Shown here: in pieces, positions 57,723 through 64,000 of the stretch | How positions within the stretch are numbered: position 1 is the stretch's first letter | How the letters are laid out: each line of letters opens with the position of its first letter | From: Vibrio owensii CAIM 1854 = LMG 25443 | Lineage (GTDB): Bacteria > Pseudomonadota > Gammaproteobacteria > Enterobacterales > Vibrionaceae | Length of the DNA: 64,000 nt | Direction: 5' to 3' | NCBI RefSeq assembly: GCF_000817815.1 | Contig: NZ_JPRD01000028.1 | Coordinates: forward strand, 307 to 64,306 | Program-made: the position numbers and the translations under genes | Notes under the pieces: generated by a model | What the model saw: only the letters and a program-made list of their open reading frames with translations | What the model was told of the DNA's origin: nothing | Databases searched by the model: none

Positions 57723-57842
57723 ATTATATTTATGATGTTTAACAATGCGTTAAAACAAGATTAAGCACAAAAACAGGGAAGTGCAGTTTACGACCCCAAC
57801 GCCATTGGTAGTGGAAAAGGACATTTCTGGAGGGGAAAGGGT

Positions 57843-58469
57843 ATGCTTACAATACTCTTAGTAGCACTTGCGCTGTACATTTTCTGGTTGTTGTTTCGTA
57901 ATGGTCCTGCGTTTGCAGAGCGAGTGCCGAACAAAAAACGTAACTGGGTCGGACCCACGTCCAATCAAAAAGAATGGCAGGGCTATTGCTCCGAGGTCTT
58001 TCAGCCATTTAGCTCTCAAACTACCTTTTATGCCATCGCGTATTTTGCCAATTTTGTCGCTGCGGCAAACGCTATTTCCTGGTCGATCGTGTACGAGGGC
58101 GATTATTCCGTCATCATCAGTCGCTTCGGTAGCTATTTCATTCTCAACACGTACGATGCCTTGGTGATATCTGGGTTCGTCGCACTGGCGTGTTTCATCA
58201 TTAACTGGCAAATGGCGGTGCACTGCGCGGGGATCATGAGCCAGTATTTGGTGCGAATCTTAATCATCAATCGCACGCGCTTCGTTGCGATCAGCTTGGT
58301 GTTCTGTAGCTACTTTGCGTACTTGCTGACTGTCGGCATTTTCTGGTTGTTCCACGATGGATACTCCATTTGGCATGGGCTTACGCTCACTCCGGTATTT
58401 CTGCTGTTGGCTTTGTTGCTTGCGGTTGTGTTGCCATCAATGAAGAAAGAACCTGCCGAGAAAGAGTAA
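57843..58469 (+). CDS. hypothetical inner-membrane protein
   Basis: Unrecognised 208-residue protein. Hydrophobic segments at about 2-18, 60-82, 105-122, 142-163 and 172-198 suggest five membrane helices; the C-terminal tail is charged (KKEPAEKE). There is a good ribosome site GGAGGGGAAAGG at 57830-57841 partly too close to the ATG but still usable. It lies 87 bp upstream of the YegD-type Hsp70 gene on the same strand and could be co-transcribed with it. Confidence 0.75.
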   Translation: MLTILLVALALYIFWLLFRNGPAFAERVPNKKRNWVGPTSNQKEWQGYCSEVFQPFSSQTTFYAIAYFANFVAAANAISWSIVYEGDYSVIISRFGSYFILNTYDALVISGFVALACFIINWQMAVHCAGIMSQYLVRILIINRTRFVAISLVFCSYFAYLLTVGIFWLFHDGYSIWHGLTLTPVFLLLALLLAVVLPSMKKEPAEKE

Positions 58470-58556
58470 GCGCCACTTATTTCATTGAGTTGCGGTAGTA
58501 ATTCCACTGAGGTTGAGGTAGGATTGCCGACCTTTTTTTCGTCAGTGGGAGGACTT

Positions 58557-59930
58557 ATGTATATCGGCTTTGACTACGGCACCGCGAACTGCTCGGTGGC
58601 GAAAATGGAACAAGGTGAACCGCAACTTTTAAACCTTGAAGGGAATAGCCCTTACATTCCTTCCACCCTTGCTGCACCAACGCGAGAGTCGGTGTCTGAA
58701 CACTTGTTCCGCCATCGCAGCATCAAACCTTTCGATCAGGTTGGTGAGCAGGTTTTGCGCCGCGCGATCAACCTTAATCGTGAAGAAAGTATTGAACTTG
58801 AGCCAGAGGACATGGCGTTTGGTCAAGCGGCATTGAATCGCTACTTGGAAGATCCTCGCGATATCTATTACGTGAAGTCTCCAAAGTCTTTCCTCGGTGC
58901 TTCTGGTCTGCGTGATGTTCAGCTGAGTTTCTTTGAAGATCTGGTTTGCGCCATGATGGACAACATCAAAGCGCAAGCAGAGAACAGTGCGCAGCAAATT
59001 ATCACTGATGCGGTGATTGGTCGTCCGATCAACTTCCACGGTCGTGGCGGTGAGACGGCGAACATTCAAGCGGAAGGCATTCTTTTAAGAGCAGCAAAAC
59101 GTGCTGGTTTTCAGAACATCGAATTCCAATTTGAACCGGTAGCCGCAGGTCTGGAATACGAAGCGACGCTAACCGAAGATAAAACCATACTAGTGGTCGA
59201 TATCGGTGGTGGTACGACAGACTGTTCTTTGATTCAAATGGGACCATCTTGGCGAGGTAAAGCCGACCGTACAGCAAGTCTGTTGGCGCACAGTGGTCAG
59301 CGCATTGGTGGTAACGATTTGGATATCGCCTTGGCGTTCAAACAACTGATGTTCCCATTCGGTATGGAGAGCAAGATGGAATCGGGCATCATGATGCCAA
59401 CCACGCAGTTCTGGAATCCAATTGCGATCAACAATGTAGAAGCGCAGAGCGATTTCTACTCACGTGAAAACTTATCGGCATTGAAACTGCTGCACAAGCA
59501 AGCGCAAGAGCCTGAGAAGTTGGCTCGTTTACTAGAGGTTTACCACGAGTCGCTAGGCTACAACATCGTACGTCGTGCAGAAGAAGCCAAAGTCGCGTTG
59601 TCTGACCAAGCGTCTTATCGTGCGGGCATTAACTTGTTGTCTGAGTTGATTGAAGTCGATGTTCAACGTGATGAGATGATTGAAGCGATTGAATCACCGA
59701 AGAATAAGATGACGGCTTTGGTTACTGAAGCAGTAGAGCAAGCGGGCGTGAAGCCGGATGCGATCTTTATGACTGGTGGTTCGGCACGTTCACCTATTTT
59801 GCGTGATGCAGTGCAGACAGTATTGCCAAACATTCCAGTGGTGAGTGGCAACTACTTTGGTTCGGTCACTGCTGGTCTAGCGCGCTGGGCAGAGGTTTGC
59901 TTTAAGCAAGACCGAGTTAGCTGTTGTTAG
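58557..59930 (+). CDS. yegD: Hsp70 family protein YegD
   Basis: A 457-residue actin-fold ATPase like E. coli YegD (450). N-terminal phosphate motif MYIGFDYGTANCSVAKM, the second motif VVDIGGGTTDCSLIQMG, and IFMTGGSARSP as the adenosine motif. It is only the ATPase part: the peptide-binding and lid domains of DnaK are missing. Function in bacteria is poorly known. GGGAGG at 58548-58553 sets ATG 58557. Its stop overlaps REP-like copy B. Confidence 0.9.
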   Translation: MYIGFDYGTANCSVAKMEQGEPQLLNLEGNSPYIPSTLAAPTRESVSEHLFRHRSIKPFDQVGEQVLRRAINLNREESIELEPEDMAFGQAALNRYLEDPRDIYYVKSPKSFLGASGLRDVQLSFFEDLVCAMMDNIKAQAENSAQQIITDAVIGRPINFHGRGGETANIQAEGILLRAAKRAGFQNIEFQFEPVAAGLEYEATLTEDKTILVVDIGGGTTDCSLIQMGPSWRGKADRTASLLAHSGQRIGGNDLDIALAFKQLMFPFGMESKMESGIMMPTTQFWNPIAINNVEAQSDFYSRENLSALKLLHKQAQEPEKLARLLEVYHESLGYNIVRRAEEAKVALSDQASYRAGINLLSELIEVDVQRDEMIEAIESPKNKMTALVTEAVEQAGVKPDAIFMTGGSARSPILRDAVQTVLPNIPVVSGNYFGSVTAGLARWAEVCFKQDRVSCC

Positions 59931-59977
59931 ATTCCTGATCTCGCCTAGGCTCGTCGGAATGACGAGTAGGGAATCTC
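59930..59977. repeat. REP-like palindromic repeat, copy B
   Basis: Outer arms GATTCCT (59930-59936) and AGGGAATC (59968-59975) with internal CTCGTC/GACGAG (59951-59956 / 59962-59967, loop GGAAT). Of the common marine-gammaproteobacterial type in which GTCATTCCGACGAG is the core. Immediately after yegD. Confidence 0.65.
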
Positions 59978-60041
59978 TAAAGTGCACATCAGTACAACCA
60001 AATGTGCACACGACTAGAATCATAGGTACCAAAAGAAAAAC

Positions 60042-60066
60042 AGCCCGCTAAAGTAGCGGGCTCTTT
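60042..60066. terminator. terminator between yegD and the PCu(A)C gene
   Basis: Perfect 9-bp stem AGCCCGCTA (60042-60050) / TAGCGGGCT (60054-60062), loop AAG, flanked by AAAAA (left) and CTTTT (right), so it works for both convergent genes. Confidence 0.88.
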
Positions 60067-60078
60067 TCGTTTAAGCGA

Positions 60079-60555
60079 TTAATGATGGTGCGTGTGCTTT
60101 TCCATGTGGTCTTTCTTCTCAACCGCCATTTCTACTTCCACTTTGCCTGCTTTTTTGAACGTCAAAGTCACAGGGAAACGGTCGCCTTCTTTTAGCGTTT
60201 GGGTTGGGTTGAAGATCATGAGATGGAAGCTGCCTGGCTTGAATTCCACTTTCTGCTGAGGCTCTACCACGACTTCATCAATCTTAATCATCTTCATCAT
60301 GCCGTCTTCTTTTGTGTGAGTATGGATCTCCACACGGTCAGCAATCGGTGTTGAAGCCGCAATTAGCGCATCATCAGCGTCACCTAGGTTGCTTAACTGA
60401 AAGAAACCGCCAATCACTGGGGCATTTGGTGGCGCTTCACGGCTCCAAGGATGATCGATGTGAATCTTGCCTGCTTCGTATTCGTGAGCAAGGCCGAGTG
60501 GGCTTGCCAATAAAGCGATAAGAGCGATGGCTGTGGTTTTCATCAGTTTGATCAT
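60079..60555 (-). CDS. periplasmic copper chaperone PCu(A)C
   Basis: A 158-residue exported protein. Signal peptide to about residue 23 (LGLA). The copper site fits the H-x10-M-x21-H-x-M pattern: EIHTHTKEDGMMKM and FKPGSFHLMIF. The C-terminal tail KKDHMEKHTHHH adds His/Met ligands. It delivers Cu(I) to terminal oxidases, fitting the cyo oxidase in this window only loosely, since bo3 also contains CuB. AAGGA precedes ATG 60555; ATG 60543 is an alternative. The DUF2946-like gene is upstream on the same strand. Confidence 0.9.
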   Translation of the reverse strand: MIKLMKTTAIALIALLASPLGLAHEYEAGKIHIDHPWSREAPPNAPVIGGFFQLSNLGDADDALIAASTPIADRVEIHTHTKEDGMMKMIKIDEVVVEPQQKVEFKPGSFHLMIFNPTQTLKEGDRFPVTLTFKKAGKVEVEMAVEKKDHMEKHTHHH

Positions 60556-60647
60556 TTGTGTTTTCCTTTTTAAATCTGGCTGTTCTCTATTGGTTCTTCG
60601 ATAGGATTAATACGTTATGTTTATTTACCGACTACTTCGTTGAGTAT

Positions 60648-61109
60648 TTAGGTGTGGAAAACACAAGGCGGAGACTGCTTAGGCGCTACGTATTTGTATA
60701 CTTTTTTTCCGCAAGCTGCGAAATGGTAGGGAATGAAAACGTGCTTGGTGCGTCGTAACCAAGAGAGTGTGGTCAGATACAGAGCGAACGCGATAGCGAT
60801 AAAGAATTGCGCCGCTTGCAATAATGGACATTCAAACTGAAACCCATCGTGCAGGTTAAGATCTTGAACAAATTCAGAATTGGGTAGTGCGTTGGCTTCA
60901 ATCAGTTCGTTAATATCCACCCATTTAAAGCCATCAGCGGTACACAGCAACACCTTTTCATCTTGAACTTGGTTTAGCCAGTTTTCGCTGAGGATTTGCG
61001 TAGGGTTCAGTGCCGCAGTCGACGTTAGGTACAGCTGAAACAGCACAGCAATGATGATCATGACTGCGCTTATCGCTTTCTTTCCATGCTGTGTTCTGAG
61101 TGTATCCAT
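60648..61109 (-). CDS. DUF2946-like membrane protein
   Basis: A 153-residue protein with an N-terminal hydrophobic segment (AVMIIIAVLFQLYLTS), a soluble middle with a cysteine pair (LLCTADG and FECPL), and a second hydrophobic segment (FFIAIAFALYLTTLSW). This resembles DUF2946-type small proteins, which often sit near copper-chaperone and TonB-receptor genes. It precedes the PCu(A)C gene by 92 bp on the same strand, so a role in copper handling is plausible. Family name from memory, not searched. Confidence 0.65.
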   Translation of the reverse strand: MDTLRTQHGKKAISAVMIIIAVLFQLYLTSTAALNPTQILSENWLNQVQDEKVLLCTADGFKWVDINELIEANALPNSEFVQDLNLHDGFQFECPLLQAAQFFIAIAFALYLTTLSWLRRTKHVFIPYHFAACGKKVYKYVAPKQSPPCVFHT

Positions 61110-61516
61110 ACGACTTTTTATTATGAAGCGGAGATACGCTAATTGGCTGTAAGACTATGTTTCGGCGCAGGATAGTAACAAACGAACATCAAATTGTAAT
61201 CGCGAGTTTATAAAAAGGTGATGTGAGTGTGTTTTATTTGTTTTGCGGTTTTTTATTCTGAGAACACATATCGTAAAGATTTATCGTTCCGGAAGCTTTC
61301 AAACCTATTGGTGCGCTGAATGTTGCAAATTGAGCTGGTGATTTTGCGTGCTAGAATCGCACTGATTCAATTCAAACTGATTATCTATTCCTCACTTGTT
61401 TTCCATTAACGGAATTATGACAGTAATTTAATAAAGGATACGGTATTCTCCGCACCTTTGTAGTTGCTTGAAGCGCCCGTCATATAAGGGCTGCGGAATC
61501 TTAAGAAATTTCTCCA
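61110..61516. other. 407-bp intergenic region, divergent promoters
   Basis: AT-rich between the DUF2946-like gene (-) and the coiled-coil membrane-protein gene (+). No gene and no clear operator seen. AAGGATACGG at 61433-61442 is A-rich but no good -10/-35 pair could be fixed. Confidence 0.35.
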
Positions 61517-62557
61517 ATGAAATACGAACAACAGATCGGATATCGATATCCTAAAGGTCGATTTGCAATGGTGAGCGTATACGCGTTTACCGGCGCTGCG
61601 ATTTTAGCATCGACTATTTTTTCTCTTTTACTGTTTTTGTCGATTGACGAAAACCCAATGATGCAGGCGCTATTTGGTGGTCTGGCGATCATCTTTGAAG
61701 CGGGTAAGTTTTACGCTTGGTATGAATACGGTGAGCGTCGTGCACACAGAAACTACACCGGAGCCCTAACGGCGTTAGTGTTCTATTTGGTGCTTGCCGC
61801 TATTTCTATCGGCGGTAGTATCGGTGGCATCAACAGTGCGACCAACAGCGCCCAAAGTCATATCTCTGTAGAGCAAGCGAAAGTGGAAGCGTACAACCGT
61901 CAGATTGCATCAATCGATAAGCAGATTGAACTGAACAACATGGCGGCGCAAAAGTACATCGAGATGGAGCGTATCGCGACTGGCGTAACGCGCATTCAAG
62001 AGCAGAACAAAAAGCTACGTGAAGAGCAGCAACGTTTAGCAACAGAGCGAGATAGCTTACCGCCAGTGGCGCAAGGCTCGGTGATTGGCCTGATCGACAG
62101 CTTAGCGAAAGCATTTGGAACGACTTCTTCTCAAGCGCAGTTGGGCTTGGTGGTGTTCTTATCTATCTTGTTAGATTTCTTTGCTGCTTTCTTTGTGGGT
62201 TTGATTGGTGAAGAGAATCGCTTCCGCCATTTCTTCCGTCGTAACGATGGTATAACGCTCGCAAACGTCCGAGATATTGAGCCAGAGCCGGCGGGGTACC
62301 TGCCTCACATCAAAGAGGAAACTGAGCCTGAAGCGCAACAAGAGCTTGAACCAGAAGAGCCAAAAACGTTATTAGAGCAGGTGAGTGATGCGTTAAAAGG
62401 TCACCAAATTACTTGCACCAAAAAAGCAGTGGCGAAGCAGTTCAGGCTCTCGGCAGAAGAAGTCGACAAAGTGTTTGAAGAACTGGCCGAACTTGGTTTA
62501 GTCGGTAAGAAAGCCAACCACCATTACCACTGGATTGGTCAGGCCGAAGCGGCTTAA
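61517..62557 (+). CDS. membrane protein with coiled coil and C-terminal winged helix
   Basis: Unrecognised 346-residue protein. Four membrane helices are predicted (about 17-41, 48-66, 84-106, 208-232). Between the third and fourth is a long charged region (about 115-185, with QIASIDKQIELNNMAAQKYI and EQNKKLREEQQRLATERDSL) that should form a coiled coil. After the last helix comes an acidic linker (EETEPEAQQELEPEEPKTLL), then a small helical domain (about 290-340, TKKAVAKQFRLSAEEVDKVF) resembling a winged helix-turn-helix. This could be a membrane-tethered regulator or phage/plasmid-type protein; no function is assigned. Confidence 0.75.
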   Translation: MKYEQQIGYRYPKGRFAMVSVYAFTGAAILASTIFSLLLFLSIDENPMMQALFGGLAIIFEAGKFYAWYEYGERRAHRNYTGALTALVFYLVLAAISIGGSIGGINSATNSAQSHISVEQAKVEAYNRQIASIDKQIELNNMAAQKYIEMERIATGVTRIQEQNKKLREEQQRLATERDSLPPVAQGSVIGLIDSLAKAFGTTSSQAQLGLVVFLSILLDFFAAFFVGLIGEENRFRHFFRRNDGITLANVRDIEPEPAGYLPHIKEETEPEAQQELEPEEPKTLLEQVSDALKGHQITCTKKAVAKQFRLSAEEVDKVFEELAELGLVGKKANHHYHWIGQAEAA

Positions 62558-62578
62558 GCATCGCGAACGAAAAACAAA

Positions 62579-62604
62579 AGAGCGTCCACATGGACGCTCT
62601 TTTT
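62579..62604 (+). terminator. intrinsic terminator after the coiled-coil membrane-protein gene
   Basis: Perfect stem AGAGCGTCCA (62579-62588) / TGGACGCTCT (62591-62600), the inner pair opening to form the loop, then TTTTATT. Confidence 0.88.
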
Positions 62605-62672
62605 ATTCGATTACTTTATACCTATATTCACTTCAAACCAATAGACACAAATCGATTCACATCAGGCTGAGA

Positions 62673-62969
62673 TTAATCTGTGATGATCTTCTTGGTCGAG
62701 TTTTTAATTGGTTTTTTTTCTTTCTCTGGCATGGCCGCATCAACGGCTTTCCCAGCAAGCCCCTCATCCGGTAGCGCTTCTTTACCAGCTTCTACCGTCG
62801 TGTCTTTTAAGGCTTCTTTTGGTGTGCATCGACCACCGACACCCACAACCGCTTTAGTGGCTGTTGCTTTAGCTGCTTTTTCTGCATCACAGTCTGGGTC
62901 CAAAACACCTGCGTGCGCAGAGGTTGCGCCGAATAGGAGAAGAAGTAGGGCAAGGTTACGTTTGTTCAT
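62673..62969 (-). CDS. small exported protein of unknown function
   Basis: A 98-residue protein with a signal peptide (about 1-20, MNKRNLALLLLLFGATSAHA) and a mature region rich in Ala, Lys and Glu with two cysteines (DPDCDAEKA and GGRCTPKEA) that could form a disulfide. Low-complexity alanine-rich composition. Not recognised. Single gene on the minus strand. Confidence 0.75.
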   Translation of the reverse strand: MNKRNLALLLLLFGATSAHAGVLDPDCDAEKAAKATATKAVVGVGGRCTPKEALKDTTVEAGKEALPDEGLAGKAVDAAMPEKEKKPIKNSTKKIITD

Positions 62970-63086
62970 TACAGTTACCGTCTTCGTGTAAACATGAATT
63001 AAGTGTAACTGAGTGATGTGAGTTTGCAGGAAAAGAAAAGTGCCGCCGAAGCAACACTTGCGAGTTTCTGTTGTAATTTCGGAACT

Positions 63087-63422
63087 TTAGTCGTTCGCGA
63101 GTTCAATTTCTCTTGCGATATTTTGATCGTTAATTACTACGCCATCGACTTCGATCGTCGCACCATCTAATTGTGCTTCTTGCACGCCATTGAGCTGGGT
63201 ATTGGTATCAATCACCACCGTTTTGGTTTGGAATTCGGGCCCATGATCGTTTTGGCAGGCCAGCACGAAAGTTCGGGAGTTTGCGTCGTAACTGTTTACT
63301 AAGCCTGTGCACTCAAAAGACTCCAATCGCTCTGGTGTGTTGTCGCTGTTTGTCGCCGCGAAACTGCTTGCTGAAGCACAAGCACCGAAAAGCATAATTA
63401 GAGGCAGTGTCATTTTACGCAT
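63087..63422 (-). CDS. exported DUF5666-like protein
   Basis: A 111-residue protein with a signal peptide (about 1-22, ending SSFA) and a single beta-rich DUF5666-like domain: FECTGLVNSYDANSRTFVLA, VVIDTNTQLNG and the C-terminal VEVDGVVINDQNIAREIELA. The start at 63422 follows AGGGATT; a longer frame to 63503 would cross the preceding terminator. It is a truncated relative of the gene upstream (63532-64000), sharing the ending INxQNIARExEL. Confidence 0.75.
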   Translation of the reverse strand: MRKMTLPLIMLFGACASASSFAATNSDNTPERLESFECTGLVNSYDANSRTFVLACQNDHGPEFQTKTVVIDTNTQLNGVQEAQLDGATIEVDGVVINDQNIAREIELAND

Positions 63423-63490
63423 TATTAATCCCTCATTTGGTTGTACGTATTTAAAAAGGATAATAGAGATAGCATCAATGCGTACAAACG

Positions 63491-63517
63491 AAAAAAGCAC
63501 CACGCGGGTGGTGCTTT
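63491..63517 (-). terminator. intrinsic terminator downstream of the DUF5666-like gene
   Basis: Perfect 10-bp stem AAAGCACCAC (63494-63503) / GTGGTGCTTT (63508-63517), loop GCGG; A-run 63491-63496 gives the T-run on the minus strand. Separates the two DUF5666-like genes. Confidence 0.85.
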
Positions 63518-63531
63518 GATCGGGATAAATA

Positions 63532-64000
63532 CTAGTCGTCGAGCTCTACTTCGCGAGCAATGTTTTGACCATTAATGATAATACCTTCAACTTCAACTGG
63601 AGTGCCGTTGATGTTCTTCTTATCAATATGCTCGAATCGAGTTTGTGTATCGACGATAACTTCATTGTTTGCAATCATTTGTTCTGAATCATTTTCACAG
63701 CGAGAGACTTTAAAAGATACGAGCTCGTTGGTTTTTTCGTTGAAAATAGCGTTAGAAACGCGGCCGCCACACTCAAATTCTTTGCCTTTCCAGTTACCTT
63801 GGTTGTCATCCCAATCAGGTTGGTCAAATTCAACGATAGACGCAATACGTTGACCTGATACGTTTTTAGAAGTCACCTCAACTTCAACACCTTGTTTTAG
63901 GTTTGTTTTCAGGCTTGAATCACAGCTGTAACTGTCATCTAAGCGGTAACATGTTGATGAATCAGTAGCGAATGAGCCACGGTAGTTTAGAGTGAAACTT
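63532..64000 (-). CDS. DUF5666-like repeat protein, C-terminal part (partial)
   Basis: The frame is open from the stop at 63532 to the end of the window on the minus strand; no stop codon is found in the last 124 bases beyond the GTG at 63876, so the gene continues outside and the GTG is not the start. The visible 155 residues contain at least one full and one partial beta-rich repeat: KQGVEVEVTSKNVSGQRIAS in the first, and VIVDTQTRFEHIDKKNINGT followed by VEVEGIIINGQNIAREVELD in the second. Full proteins of this type carry several DUF5666 domains behind a signal or lipoprotein leader. Function unknown. Confidence 0.7.
   Translation of the reverse strand, partial: SFTLNYRGSFATDSSTCYRLDDSYSCDSSLKTNLKQGVEVEVTSKNVSGQRIASIVEFDQPDWDDNQGNWKGKEFECGGRVSNAIFNEKTNELVSFKVSRCENDSEQMIANNEVIVDTQTRFEHIDKKNINGTPVEVEGIIINGQNIAREVELDD

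Overview
The window looks like part of a Vibrio chromosome, most likely the secondary chromosome of a Harveyi-clade species (V. alginolyticus / parahaemolyticus / harveyi type). The basis is moderate G+C, dense short-spaced operons, a vibriolysin-type M4 protease followed by an M28 leucyl aminopeptidase, an artPIQM-type arginine transporter, a cyoABCDE quinol oxidase, and a three-domain flavoprotein matching the published Vibrio harveyi NADH:acrylate reductase. I saw no rRNA, tRNA, CRISPR array, insertion sequence or prophage.

Layout. 1-5079: valine/isobutyryl-CoA degradation operon (end of mmsA, acyl-CoA dehydrogenase, enoyl-CoA hydratase, 3-hydroxyisobutyryl-CoA hydrolase, mmsB, an SDR). 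5993-10697: cyoABCDE. 10698-10961: several hairpins ending in an intrinsic terminator, a possible small RNA or leader. 10962-20479: an Old Yellow Enzyme, a LysR regulator, then RidA, aldehyde dehydrogenase, an atypical M19 'dipeptidase', a BCCT transporter and two poorly known proteins; this resembles a catabolic island for a betaine or other N-methylated compound. 21312-25252: two secreted peptidases. 25396-34454: a SnoaL-like protein, two orphan betaine-type binding proteins, two LysR regulators, a tandem DUF1254 pair and a large secreted protein of unknown function. 34987-37891: arginine ABC transporter. 38028-41820: Tat-type intradiol dioxygenase, LysR, glutathione transferase-like protein, sulfatase. 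42456-46537: acrylate reductase-like flavoenzyme plus its ApbE flavin transferase. 46590-49627: small zinc-ribbon protein, alpha/beta hydrolase, DJ-1/PfpI protein, LysR. 49687-56692: ETF-QO, etfBA, and a branched-chain 2-oxoacid dehydrogenase (E1alpha, E1beta, E2). 57286-64000: DOPA-dioxygenase-like protein, membrane proteins, a YegD-type Hsp70, a PCu(A)C copper chaperone with a DUF2946-like neighbour, and small exported proteins including two DUF5666-like paralogues, the last running off the window.

The two ends fit together metabolically. The BCKDH complex makes isobutyryl-CoA from valine, the first operon oxidises it, and ETF/ETF-QO carry the electrons to ubiquinone, which the cyo oxidase can reoxidise. 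A LiuR-like palindrome between etfB and ETF-QO supports branched-chain/acyl-CoA control. Coordinates of starts were chosen from ribosome binding sites and family lengths; all functions are by recognition of motifs, not by database search.
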